From Archangium gephyra (GTDB lineage: Bacteria > Myxococcota > Myxococcia > Myxococcales > Myxococcaceae), in assembly GCF_001027285.1 (NCBI RefSeq), contig NZ_CP011509.1, positions 2,488,501-2,552,500 of the forward strand: DNA of 64,000 nucleotides. Reading direction: 5' to 3'. A program made the translations under genes and the position numbers. Below, in pieces: positions 8,696-20,442 of the stretch (position 1 is its first letter; each line of letters opens with the position of its first letter). Under the pieces are notes generated by a model. The model did not search any database. It saw only the letters and a program-made list of their open reading frames with translations, and was not told the DNA's origin.

Positions 8696-8893
8696 TCATC
8701 CCAGGGCCCGGACGTCCTCGTCGTCGTCGTCCTTGTCCTCATCGTCGTCGTCATCGTCATCCCCACTGCCCCCACCGTCCTTGAGGGCGGACGCAGAGCG
8801 CCAGGCCTCGGTGTCCGCCGTCGCCGGGAGCGGGGCGCTGGCGAGGCGGGCGAGAGCAAGCAGGGAGACGAGCGCGAGGGTGAGGAGACGCAT
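8696..8893 (-). CDS. Small secreted acidic protein with poly-Asp tail
   Basis: 65 residues from an ATG at 8893, chosen because AGGAGG lies 10 bases upstream. The frame is open for seven more codons but without a ribosome site. An N-terminal signal-like stretch (MRLLTLALVSLLALARLASA) ends in a plausible signal peptidase site. The mature part is about 45 residues, and its second half is Gly/Ser followed by a run of Asp and Glu with a single Lys. No family is recognised. Acidic secreted peptides can bind Ca2+ or other cations; that is only a possibility here. It lies upstream of mfd and downstream of the cytochrome c gene on the same strand. Confidence 0.55.
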   Translation of the reverse strand: MRLLTLALVSLLALARLASAPLPATADTEAWRSASALKDGGGSGDDDDDDDEDKDDDDEDVRALG

Positions 8894-8963
8894 GGGGGGA
8901 ATACCTCCTGTCACAGGGGACGACGTGTGCGGCAGGGATATTCACCCCTGGCCCCAAGGGGAA

Positions 8964-9287
8964 TCAGCCCTTCTTCATTCCGCGGATGTAGGCGACAAGG
9001 GCGTCGATCTGCTGCGGGGTCAGCTTGTCCTTGTAGGGCTTCATCTTCTTGTTGCGCGGGGAGCCCTCGGCGATGGCCTCGCGGATGTCGGCGTCGGTCT
9101 GCGCCTGCTGCCAGGCCGGCTGGGACATGTCGACGATGGCCTCCTTCTTCCCCATCTGGGTCTGCGCCCGGCCATCCGGTCCGTGGCAGGACTTGCACTT
9201 GGCCGTCCAGATCTCGGCGACGGAGTCCTCGGCGTGGGCGGCGCTGGCCAGCGAGAGGGAGAGCAGCAGGGCGAGACGGGTCTTCAT
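8964..9287 (-). CDS. Periplasmic mono-heme cytochrome c
   Basis: 107 residues from an ATG at 9287 with GAGGAG just upstream; the open frame continues upstream without a ribosome site. A cleavable signal peptide (MKTRLALLLSLSLASAAHA) precedes a single heme-binding CKSCH, and a distal Met in the C-terminal NKKMKPYKDKLT is the likely sixth ligand. The last helix (IDALVAYIRGMKKG) is typical of class I cytochrome c (cytochrome_CBB3/c552-like). It probably carries electrons in the periplasm; no oxidase or reductase partner lies next to it. Confidence 0.88.
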   Translation of the reverse strand: MKTRLALLLSLSLASAAHAEDSVAEIWTAKCKSCHGPDGRAQTQMGKKEAIVDMSQPAWQQAQTDADIREAIAEGSPRNKKMKPYKDKLTPQQIDALVAYIRGMKKG

Positions 9288-9324
9288 CGTGGGGGGCTCC
9301 TCGGGAAGGCGTGAGGCCGGGGGT

Positions 9325-10917
9325 TCAGTGTCGGTCGGGCGGGAGGTCAGCGGCCAGTGAAAGTTCACCCCCCTCGTGGGGTGCACGGGCGCGCCGCCAC
9401 TGGCGGAATGCCTGCCCCATGAGCAGGGCCGTCAGCACCAGCAGCGTACCCGAGAGCGCCAGGGCGGCGAACCGGTGCATCAACCCCATCCGGAAGGAGA
9501 GCCGGACGGGCCACCAGTTCAGGGTCTGGTAGTCCGAGGAGAGGAGGACCTGGTCGGGGGCGAGGGACTCGCGGGGCGCGATGAGTCTGCCGGGCCTGCC
9601 AGCGAGCGTGTTGCGGAGCGCGTCGAGGCTCATCCCCGGGCGGAGGCAGATGGCGGTGCAGTCACACGTCCAGCTCGTGCACGTGCGGGAGCCGGTGGAC
9701 ACGGCGGCGGCCCGGGCGTGGTTCTCCGTCGTCGCGGGCAGGGTGACGGAGAGCAGCTGCGTGGCCACGGCCAGCCCCAGGGCCACGTTGCCCCAGCGGA
9801 CCCGCTCGAACAGGAGCCCGAGCATCGGCGCGAAGAGGATGACGGTGGCCGCGAGGAACCGCGGGCCCCAGCCGAAGCCACCATCCCAGAACGAGTAGCT
9901 CGAGAGGAAGACGACGTTCACCGCGAGCACGAGCAGCGCCAGCACGTTCAGTGGAGCCGAGGGGCCGCGGAACACGACGGCCCTGGCGCGCAGGAAGGCC
10001 CAGACGAGCACGGCCGCGAGCAGGGGCGAGTAGACGAAGAAGCCGCGGTAGGGGCTCACCAGGAGCGCGGCGGCCTGCTCGGCCCACCGCTCGGGGACGA
10101 AGAAGGACAGCTGCTTGTCCTGGAAGAAGAGGCCGTAGCCCGTCTCCAGCGGATGGCCGAACCGGTGGACGTTGTAGGCGAAGAGCGCGCCGAGGGTGCC
10201 ACCACAGATGGCCGCCGAGAGCGCGAGCACCTTCCCCCGGGCCCACCCGTTGCGCACCAGCAGCACCACCGTCAGCACGGCCATGACGGCCAGCGAGGGC
10301 GCCGCGGCCCACCGGGTCGCGATGGCGACGCACCCGCCCAGCGCCGCCCAGGGGAGTCCCCTCTCGTCCTTCTTCAGGTAGCGGCTCACGCCGTACAGCC
10401 AGAGGCTGAAGCCCAGCGCGACCAGGTTCTCTTCCTGCCCCATGCGGGCGTAGTGCCAGAAGAGGGTGCCGAGCCCCACCGCCACCGTCGCCTTGCCGCT
10501 CGCGGTGTTGCCCACCCCGAGGTGGCGCAACGCGCCGAAGCAGAAGGCGAGGGCGAGCACGGACAGCAGGGGCTGGGTGACGAGGGTGATGAGGAACCTC
10601 GCCGCGTTGTCCCGCGTGGCCTCCGAGACGGGCAGCAGCTTCGCCACCGCCAGGCTGGGGACCATCACCACCGATTGCAGCGGCCCGTAGAAGCTGAAGC
10701 GCCTGCCATCGGGCGTCCGCGCCGTGAGGGCGGGGGAGTCGATGGCGCCGCCGCGGCCCTCGAGCCAGGAGCGGGCCGTGGCGAGCCGCAGCTCGGCGTC
10801 ACTGCTCTCGAAGCCTCCGGAGGACGTGGCGACGAACGTGAACCAGAAGCCCGTGAGCAACAGCAGCAGGGGCGGAATCCGGAACCGCGAGAGACGTGAG
10901 GGTGCTGCCTGCGTCAT
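9325..10917 (-). CDS. GT-C-like polytopic membrane protein (putative lipid-linked sugar glycosyltransferase)
   Basis: 530 residues with about ten or more hydrophobic segments. An early periplasmic loop contains ESSDAELRLATARSWLEGRG, placed as the acidic first loop of GT-C enzymes. The central segment FGHPLETGYG recurs as FGHPLESGYK in the next gene, so the two are paralogs. GT-C proteins (PMT, ArnT type) use polyprenyl-phosphate sugars to glycosylate proteins or lipids on the outer face of the membrane. The substrate is unknown. It is separated from the paralog by 242 bases holding a REP-like pair, so they may be separate transcripts. Confidence 0.65.
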   Translation of the reverse strand: MTQAAPSRLSRFRIPPLLLLLTGFWFTFVATSSGGFESSDAELRLATARSWLEGRGGAIDSPALTARTPDGRRFSFYGPLQSVVMVPSLAVAKLLPVSEATRDNAARFLITLVTQPLLSVLALAFCFGALRHLGVGNTASGKATVAVGLGTLFWHYARMGQEENLVALGFSLWLYGVSRYLKKDERGLPWAALGGCVAIATRWAAAPSLAVMAVLTVVLLVRNGWARGKVLALSAAICGGTLGALFAYNVHRFGHPLETGYGLFFQDKQLSFFVPERWAEQAAALLVSPYRGFFVYSPLLAAVLVWAFLRARAVVFRGPSAPLNVLALLVLAVNVVFLSSYSFWDGGFGWGPRFLAATVILFAPMLGLLFERVRWGNVALGLAVATQLLSVTLPATTENHARAAAVSTGSRTCTSWTCDCTAICLRPGMSLDALRNTLAGRPGRLIAPRESLAPDQVLLSSDYQTLNWWPVRLSFRMGLMHRFAALALSGTLLVLTALLMGQAFRQWRRARAPHEGGELSLAADLPPDRH

Positions 10918-10953
10918 GGGCGCGAATCCCTATCAGGGAAGTGACCGGATATT

Positions 10954-11090
10954 CCCTCTCCCCTCGGGAGAGGGTCGGGGTGAGGGTATCCGTCCCTGTT
11001 CTTCAACCCACGGGCTCCAGTGTGGACAGGGGGTTCAACCCGGGATGCGTGGCACCCTCACCCCGTCCCTCTCCCGGAGGGCGAGGGGAG
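10954..11090. repeat. REP/BIME-like inverted repeat pair
   Basis: One copy (10954-10986) is a hairpin (CCCTCTCCC, GGGAGAGGG) followed by TCGGGGTGAGGG. The other copy (11055-11090) is the same element in opposite orientation: 20 of 21 bases match between 10966-10986 and the reverse complement of 11055-11075. About 68 bases separate them. Paired inverted copies in an intergenic gap are typical of REP/BIME elements, often mobilised by RAYT transposases, none of which is in this window. Confidence 0.65.
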
Positions 11091-11159
11091 ATGGGCGCGT
11101 TGTCAGCACTTGTTCCCAGGGGGGACTCCTTCGCGGACATACCAGACGGTGCTGGGGAG

Positions 11160-14424
<3,265 letters not shown>

Positions 14425-14548
14425 GGCCGCGTGACTACCACACGCCGGGCGCGGGTGCTCGTGCGCGTGTGCACCGCGTGGCAGGAGGGCTTGCGAGCGA
14501 GTCCGCGAAGATTGACCCCCCTGTCTCTCCGGGGCACTCTGACCCGCT

Positions 14549-16750
14549 GTGGAAGAGACTTCGAACGAAGCCCCGGAGGCCCCCGAGCCGTCGCTGGACG
14601 TGATGCAATACGTCCGCGCGCTCTGGCGCCGCAAGTGGCTCATCCTCGGCGTCATGGCCGTGGTGATGCTGGTGGGCCTGTTCCACACCCTGCGCCAGCC
14701 GAAAATCTACACGGCCAACACCTCGCTCATCATCGACGTCGCCGCGCCCCGGGTGCTCGACACCGAGGTGAAGGAGGTCATGGGCGACGAGCGCGGCAAC
14801 TACTGGGCGAACAAGGAGTACTACCAGACGCAGAGCGAGATCATCACCTCGCGCGCGGTGGCCTCCCGGGTGGTGGACAGGCTGGGCCTGCGCAACGACG
14901 CGGCCTTCCTCGGGGTGGCGGGCATCCAGGACGAGGAGGCGCGCAAGAAGGCCATGGCCGCGGCCGACCCCGTGTCCATGGTGCGCTCGCGCATCACCGT
15001 CATTCCCTCGGCCAACTCGCGCGTGGTGCGCATCGCCGTGGAGGACGTGGACCCCAAGCGCGCGGCGCTGCTGGCCAATGAAGTCGCGGACGCCTACATC
15101 GCGGAGAACCTGGCCCTCCGGCTGAAGACGACCGAGGGGGCCAGCGTGTGGCTCGAGGAGCGGATGGGCGAGCTGGGCTCGCGGGCCAGCACCAGCGAGC
15201 TGGATTTGTACAAGTTCAAGCGCAGCGCGGACGTGCTGTCGCTGTCCAGCAACGGCAAGGACGGCCAGCCGCAGCCGAGCACGGCGAAGCTGGCCTACGA
15301 CAGCTACATGTCCGCGCTCATCGCCGTGCGCACGAAGATGGCGGCGCTGCAGGCGCGGGTGGATGCCATGCGCCAGCTGCGCAACAGCGCGAGCCCCGAC
15401 GCGGAGCACTGGGCCGAGGGGCTCCCGGAGGCCAACGAGGGCGCCCTGCGCGAGCTGCGCAACAAGGTGCTGGAGCAGCGCACCGGCTGCGTGGAGCTGT
15501 CCGAGCGCTACCTGCCGGAGCACCCCAAGATGCAGGAGTGCCAGGGGAAGCTGACCGTGCTGCAGCAGGAGCTGCGGCGCAGCCTGGAGAACCTGGTGAA
15601 GGGCGCGGAGACGGACCTGGCGGCGGCCCAGGCCAACGAGCGCACGCTGCTGGAGCGGGTGGAGCAGGCCAAGACCGAGGCCTTCGCGCTGACGGAGAAG
15701 GAGATCGCCTACCAGAAGCTGAGGCGCGAGGCGGAGAACGACCAGCGGCTGTACGACATGGTCCTCAAGCGCTTCAAGGAGCTGGAGCTGTCGGGCCAGC
15801 TGCGCACCAGCAACGTGCGCGTGCTGGACGCGGCGCTGCCCAACCCGGCGCCGGTGCGGCCCAACACCCGCAGCGCCCTCATGCTCTTCTTCCTGCTGGG
15901 CCTGATGGGCGGCGTGGCGGTGGCGCTGGGCCTGGAACTGCTCGACGCGAGCGTGGCCACCCGCGCGGACGTGGAGGAGCGGCTGGGGCTGGCCTTCATC
16001 GGCGCCATGCCGCCGCTCAAGCCCGACGATGGGGGACCGGCGGACCTCTTCATCCACCGCCACCCGCGCTCGCAGGCGGCGGAGATGTGCCGGGCCATCC
16101 GCACCAACCTGCTCTTCATGTCGCCGGACAAGCCCTTCCGCACGGTGGTGGTGAGCTCGGCCGGGCCCGCCGAGGGCAAGTCCACCGTCGTCATCAACCT
16201 GGGCATGGTGATGGCGCAGACGGGCTCGCGCGTGCTGCTGATGGACACGGACATGCGCCGGCCGCGCCTGCACAAGGCCTTCGGCGTGCCCGACGACGTG
16301 GGCGTCAGCTCGCTGGTGGTGGGCGAGGGCTCGCTGGAGGGCGCCATCAAGTCCACGGACGTGCCCAACCTCTTCGTGCTGCCCTGCGGGCCGCTGCCGC
16401 CCAACCCCGCGGAGCTGCTCCACACGCGCGCCTTCGCCGAGCTGCTCGGCAAGCTGCGCGAGCGCTTCGACTGCGTCCTGCTGGACAGCCCGCCGCTGGG
16501 GCCCGTCTCGGACGCGCTCGTCCTCTCCAAGCAGACGGATGGCATCCTGCTGGTGCTCAAGGCCGGCACGACCCAGCGCGAGCAGGCGAAGCGGGCCACG
16601 CGCGCGCTGCGCGACGTGAAGGCCCGCGTCATCGGCGCGCTGCTCAACCACGTGGACCTCAAGGGCGGCAGGTACGGGGCCGACAGCTATGATGGCTACG
16701 GTTACCGGGGCTACGGCAACGAGCGGGACGAGCAGCGCTCCGTCTCCTGA
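14549..16750 (+). CDS. wzc: Wzc-like polysaccharide co-polymerase with BY-type tyrosine kinase domain
   Basis: 733 residues from a GTG start. The N-terminus holds a first membrane helix (KWLILGVMAVVMLVGLF) and the Wzz-type periplasmic domain with a long coiled coil, then a second helix near residue 450 (ALMLFFLLGLMGGVAVALG). The C-terminal kinase has Walker A (GPAEGKST near 540), Walker A' (LLMDTDMRRPRLH near 563) and Walker B (VLLDSPPLGPVSDA near 642). A tail with five Tyr between 709 and 722 is the autophosphorylation cluster. In Wzx/Wzy pathways this protein sets chain length and couples to export. It is the first gene of the plus-strand polysaccharide run; no wza or wzb neighbour is visible. 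Confidence 0.92.
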   Translation: MEETSNEAPEAPEPSLDVMQYVRALWRRKWLILGVMAVVMLVGLFHTLRQPKIYTANTSLIIDVAAPRVLDTEVKEVMGDERGNYWANKEYYQTQSEIITSRAVASRVVDRLGLRNDAAFLGVAGIQDEEARKKAMAAADPVSMVRSRITVIPSANSRVVRIAVEDVDPKRAALLANEVADAYIAENLALRLKTTEGASVWLEERMGELGSRASTSELDLYKFKRSADVLSLSSNGKDGQPQPSTAKLAYDSYMSALIAVRTKMAALQARVDAMRQLRNSASPDAEHWAEGLPEANEGALRELRNKVLEQRTGCVELSERYLPEHPKMQECQGKLTVLQQELRRSLENLVKGAETDLAAAQANERTLLERVEQAKTEAFALTEKEIAYQKLRREAENDQRLYDMVLKRFKELELSGQLRTSNVRVLDAALPNPAPVRPNTRSALMLFFLLGLMGGVAVALGLELLDASVATRADVEERLGLAFIGAMPPLKPDDGGPADLFIHRHPRSQAAEMCRAIRTNLLFMSPDKPFRTVVVSSAGPAEGKSTVVINLGMVMAQTGSRVLLMDTDMRRPRLHKAFGVPDDVGVSSLVVGEGSLEGAIKSTDVPNLFVLPCGPLPPNPAELLHTRAFAELLGKLRERFDCVLLDSPPLGPVSDALVLSKQTDGILLVLKAGTTQREQAKRATRALRDVKARVIGALLNHVDLKGGRYGADSYDGYGYRGYGNERDEQRSVS

Positions 16751-16762
16751 GGACGCCCGGTG

Positions 16763-17899
16763 ATGAAGGTCCTCCAGCTGGGCAAGTACTACGCGCCCTA
16801 CCGGGGCGGCATGGAGACGCACCTGTCGGGGCTGTGCGAGGAGCTGAAGGGCCGCGTGCAGCTGGAGGTGCTCGTCTCCAACACGGCGCCGCGCACCGTG
16901 CGCGAGGTGGTGCACGGCGTGCCCGTCACCCGCTGCGCCGAGCTGGTGAAGGTGGCCTCCACCTCGCTCAACCCCACGCTGCCGCTGGAGCTGTCGCGGC
17001 GCCGGTACGAGCTGCTGCACATGCACTTCCCGCACCCCATGGCGGTGATGGGGTACCTGGGCAGCGTGCGTCCGAGGCGGCACGGGCTCGTCATCACCTA
17101 CCACAGCGACGTGGTGCGCCAGAAACGGCTGCTCAAGGTGTACGGGCCCTTCATGCAGCGGGCGCTGGCGCGCGCGGATGCCATCCTGGTGGGCTCGCCC
17201 AACTACGTGGAGACGTCCGAGGCGCTGCGGCCGCACCGGGACCGGTGCCACGTGGTGCCCTTCGGCATCGACGTGTCGCGCTTCGTCCGCACGCCCGCGC
17301 GCGAGGCGGCGGCCGCGGCCGTGCGCTCCCGGTATGGTGGGGCCCCGCTGCTGATGGGGGTGGGGCGGCTCGTCTATTACAAGGGTTTCGACCACGCCAT
17401 CCGCGCGCTGCGCGAGGTGGAGGGGGCGCACCTGCTGCTGGTGGGCGAGGGGCCGCTGCGCGCGGAGCTGGAGGCGCTGGCCCGCGCGTGTGGCGTGGCC
17501 GGGCGCGTGCACTTCCTCGGGAACCTGGGGGACGAGGAGCTGCTCGCGCTCTACTTCGCGTGTGACGCCTTCGTGCTGTCCTCCGTCACCCGCGCCGAGG
17601 CCTTCGCGCTGGTGCAGCTGGAGGCCCTGGCGTGTGGGCTGCCCGTCATCAACACCGCGCTGGACTCGGGGGTGCCCTTCGTCAGCCGCCACGAGGAGAG
17701 TGGCCTCACCGTTGCGCCAGGGGACGAGGCGGCGCTGGCCGCGGCAATGCGGCGGATGCTGGCGGAGCCGGAGCAGCGGCGGGCCTGGGGTGAGGCGGGC
17801 CGCGCACGCGTGCTGGCCGAGTTCTCCCAGGCCCGCATGGGCGAGCGTGTGCTCGCCGTCTACCGGGAGGTCCTGGACGCGCGGAGGGCGAGGGGATGA
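16763..17899 (+). CDS. GT4 family glycosyltransferase
   Basis: 378 residues from the ATG at 16763 (a GTG one codon earlier is possible). GT4/GT-B features: a Gly-rich N-terminal loop (YYAPYRGGMETHLSGL), the HSDV segment that positions the acceptor, the C-terminal VGRLVYYKGFDHAIRAL strand-loop, and the E-x7-E region AEAFALVQLEALACGLPV that binds the nucleotide sugar. It is a cytoplasmic retaining enzyme adding one sugar to the lipid-linked repeat unit; the sugar cannot be told. It lies 12 bases after wzc, and its stop overlaps the Wzy-like start by 4 bases. Confidence 0.85.
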   Translation: MKVLQLGKYYAPYRGGMETHLSGLCEELKGRVQLEVLVSNTAPRTVREVVHGVPVTRCAELVKVASTSLNPTLPLELSRRRYELLHMHFPHPMAVMGYLGSVRPRRHGLVITYHSDVVRQKRLLKVYGPFMQRALARADAILVGSPNYVETSEALRPHRDRCHVVPFGIDVSRFVRTPAREAAAAAVRSRYGGAPLLMGVGRLVYYKGFDHAIRALREVEGAHLLLVGEGPLRAELEALARACGVAGRVHFLGNLGDEELLALYFACDAFVLSSVTRAEAFALVQLEALACGLPVINTALDSGVPFVSRHEESGLTVAPGDEAALAAAMRRMLAEPEQRRAWGEAGRARVLAEFSQARMGERVLAVYREVLDARRARG

Positions 17900-19254
17900 T
17901 CGGCCTCGTCCTGACGCTCCTGTCCATCGCCGGGGCGTGGCTGGCCACGCGGCGGAGCCTCGGCCACGGGCTGGGCGCGGTGCTGCTGGTGGGCTACTTC
18001 TACGGCATCCTCCGGGCCCGCTTCCCGGATGGGTTCTCGCACTTCATGTTCGATGGCGCCGTGGCGGGCCTCTACCTGGCCCTCCTCCTGCGCCGGAAGC
18101 GGAAGCTGCGCTACGGGCATGACGGCCAGGTGCTGCGGCTCTGGGTGCGCGTGCTGATGGTGTGGCCGCTGTTCACCATGGTGCTGTCGCCGCTCTTCGA
18201 CTCGCAGCACTTCTTCATCCAGCTGGTGGGCCTGCGCGTGGCCATCCTCTTGCTGCCGTTGATCGCCATCGGCGCACAGCTGACCGAGGAAGAGGTGGAC
18301 TCGCTGGGCGAGTGGGTGCTGTGGCTCAACCTCGTGGCCTTCCTCTTCGCCCTGCTGGAGCTGCGCCTGGGGGTGGAGGCCTTCTTCCCGCAGAACGCCG
18401 TCACCTATCTGCTCTACCTGTCCAACGACGTGGGCGCGGAGCGTGCGCTGCGCATCCCCGCCATCTTCAACACCGGGCATGCGTACGGGGGCACCATGCT
18501 GCTGTCCCTGCCGCTGCTGGTGCGCCGCTGGCAGCGCAGGCCCGCGAGCCGCGTCCTCACGGCGGTGGCGCTGGTGGCCACCCTGCTGGGCCTCTTCCTG
18601 TGCGCGGCGCGCAGCCCGGTGGTGCAACTCGTGGGCATCGTCGGGCTGTTGCTGCTCGTCGTGGGCCTGTCGTGGAGGATGCTCGCGAGCATCGGTGCGC
18701 TGGCGGTGGTGGTGGGCTTCATCGTCCTGAGCAACCCCCGTTTCCAGCGCTTCCTCACGCTGGAGGACACCGACTACGTCACCGAGCGCGTGTCCTGGAG
18801 CGTGAACACCAGCATGCTCGAGGTCCTCACCCAGTACCCGCTGGGCAACGGCTTGGGCAGCGCGGGTGGGACGAGCATTCCCTTCTTCCTGATGGACCTC
18901 GCCAAGCCGCAGCACGGCCTGGAGAACGAGTTCGGCCGCATCGCGATGGAGCAGGGCATCATCGGACTGGTGCTGTGGGTGCTCTTCGTCGGGTGGCTCT
19001 TCACCCGGTTGCCGCCGCGCCGCAAGGGCGGCTCCCTGGTGGCCGAGCGGATGATGTGGGCCTCGGTGCTGGTGATGTGGGGGACGGCCATCATCGGCAC
19101 GGGTCTGCTCTCCTCCATTCCGGGCACCGCCCTGCTGCTGCTGTGGATGGGCATCGTCGTGGGCACCCGGCGCCCCGCGCCCGCGGCCCGCGCCGTGGCC
19201 GTGAAGCCCTCGCCCCCGGCCCCGTCCGGCCGGCTGGAGTCCCAACGCGCATGA
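17896..19254 (+). CDS. Wzy-like polysaccharide polymerase / O-antigen ligase family
   Basis: 452 residues with about eleven hydrophobic segments and a large loop (about 300-340) between helices, the usual Wzy/WaaL plan. The RSPVVQLVGI and NPRFQRFLTLED segments and the loop GNGLGSAGGTS followed by ENEFGRIAMEQG match the O-antigen ligase family (PF04932). In this context a polymerase joining repeat units on the periplasmic side is more likely than a ligase. The ATG overlaps the preceding glycosyltransferase stop and its stop overlaps the acyltransferase start, both by ATGA. Confidence 0.8.
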   Translation: MIGLVLTLLSIAGAWLATRRSLGHGLGAVLLVGYFYGILRARFPDGFSHFMFDGAVAGLYLALLLRRKRKLRYGHDGQVLRLWVRVLMVWPLFTMVLSPLFDSQHFFIQLVGLRVAILLLPLIAIGAQLTEEEVDSLGEWVLWLNLVAFLFALLELRLGVEAFFPQNAVTYLLYLSNDVGAERALRIPAIFNTGHAYGGTMLLSLPLLVRRWQRRPASRVLTAVALVATLLGLFLCAARSPVVQLVGIVGLLLLVVGLSWRMLASIGALAVVVGFIVLSNPRFQRFLTLEDTDYVTERVSWSVNTSMLEVLTQYPLGNGLGSAGGTSIPFFLMDLAKPQHGLENEFGRIAMEQGIIGLVLWVLFVGWLFTRLPPRRKGGSLVAERMMWASVLVMWGTAIIGTGLLSSIPGTALLLLWMGIVVGTRRPAPAARAVAVKPSPPAPSGRLESQRA

Positions 19255-20384
19255 CCTCGCCCTCTCGTCCCGAGCTGCTCACGCAGCAGATGCTCCGGGG
19301 GCTCGCCGCCTTCGCCGTGGTGCTCTACCACGCCGGTTTGACGAGCAGCGGCCTGACCGGTGGCAGCTACCTGCTCCCCGGCTTCTTCAAACAGGGCTAC
19401 GCGGGCGTCGACGTCTTCTTCTGTCTCAGCGGCTTCATCATCTTCCACGCGCATCAGGGAGACCTGGGGCGGCGCCAGTCGCTGCCGCTCTTCCTGATGA
19501 AGCGCTTCGTGCGCATCTACCCCATCTACTGGGTGGTCACGCTGCTGGTGCTCGCCACCGGCCTGCTGGTGCCGCGCGTGGTGGGCGGGAGCCCGCCGGC
19601 TCCTGGCTACGTGCTCCAGTCGCTCCTGTTGATTCCCCAGGGGCGCGAGCCTCTCGTGACCGTCGCCTGGACGCTCATCCACGAGCTGCGCTTCTACGTG
19701 CTCTTCTGTGGGGCGCTCCTGCTGCCGCCCAGGGTCTCGGCCCGGGTGGCGGTGGGCTTCTTCCTGCTCTCCCTCGGTACGCTCTGCCTCGACTCCCTGC
19801 ACCCGGCGTTCTTCCAGCGGGTTCCAGGTGCCCGGCTCTTCCTCTTCCTCTTCCACCCCTCGAATCTGCACTTCACCCTCGGGGTGCTCGCGAGCTTCAT
19901 CCTGTCGCGCGTGCGCACGGCCGCCCTGCTCGATGGGGCCGTGCTCGGGGCAGGGGCGGTGTCCATGACGGCCGCGGTCCTGCTCCATGACCGGCTGGCG
20001 CCCCCGGGCATGAAGTACCACGCGGCCCTCTTCTACGCGGTTCCGTCCTTCCTGGTGGTGCTCGGCCTGGCGCTCGTGGAGCGGCGCTGGCGGCCCTGGA
20101 TTCCGCGTCCGCTCGTCCAGCTGGGCAATGCCTCCTACTCGCTCTACCTGATTCATTGGCCCGTGCTGGTGCTGCTGGTGCCCGCCGTGTTCCAGTCCCT
20201 GGAGACGACAGGCGAGCGGACGCTGGCGCTCTGGGGCCTCGTGGCGGTGGCGGTGGGGGCGGGCGCCGTGCTCTATGTCGGGGTGGAGCGTCCCCTGCTT
20301 ACCTTCTTGCGTGGGCGCCTGCTGCAACGGGTGCCCACGGGTGCGCGGGCGCGGCCCGGCATCCAACCGGGGCCGACGCACTGA
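19251..20384 (+). CDS. Acyltransferase 3 (OafA-like) membrane O-acyltransferase
   Basis: 377 residues with about ten membrane segments. The family hallmarks are LRGLAAFAVVLYHAGL at 15-30 with the catalytic-type His, YAGVDVFFCLSGFIIFHA, and the Arg-containing RFVRIYPIYW after the third helix. A C-terminal NASYSLYLIHWPVL closes the domain; no extra SGNH domain follows. It likely acetylates or otherwise acylates the sugar of the polysaccharide. The start overlaps the Wzy-like gene by 4 bases. Confidence 0.88.
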   Translation: MTSPSRPELLTQQMLRGLAAFAVVLYHAGLTSSGLTGGSYLLPGFFKQGYAGVDVFFCLSGFIIFHAHQGDLGRRQSLPLFLMKRFVRIYPIYWVVTLLVLATGLLVPRVVGGSPPAPGYVLQSLLLIPQGREPLVTVAWTLIHELRFYVLFCGALLLPPRVSARVAVGFFLLSLGTLCLDSLHPAFFQRVPGARLFLFLFHPSNLHFTLGVLASFILSRVRTAALLDGAVLGAGAVSMTAAVLLHDRLAPPGMKYHAALFYAVPSFLVVLGLALVERRWRPWIPRPLVQLGNASYSLYLIHWPVLVLLVPAVFQSLETTGERTLALWGLVAVAVGAGAVLYVGVERPLLTFLRGRLLQRVPTGARARPGIQPGPTH

Positions 20385-20442
20385 GGCAGGTGGCGGGGAG
20401 GGAAGCACCTGGGGACGTCTGGCATTGGAGGCGAGGTAGACG

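Noticed and set aside
8700-8765. The GTC/ATC repeat run as a simple-sequence mobile or phase-variable repeat
   Set aside because: It encodes the in-frame Asp tail of a small protein; codons are mixed, so slippage is not strongly favoured.
11028-11045. GGGGTTCAACCCGG, which resembles a tRNA T-arm
   Set aside because: No acceptor, D or anticodon arm can be built around it; it lies inside the REP-like pair.
14512-14540. TTGACC before wzc as a -35 box
   Set aside because: No acceptable -10 hexamer lies at 16-18 bases and the start codon is too close.
14435-17692. A 1085-residue open frame on the minus strand
   Set aside because: It is antisense to wzc and the following GT4 gene; His/Gln/Arg-rich with no motif.
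20387-20411. CAGGTG...CACCTG dyad between the acyltransferase and the next GT4
   Set aside because: Only 6 bp with a 13-base loop; expected by chance in this composition.
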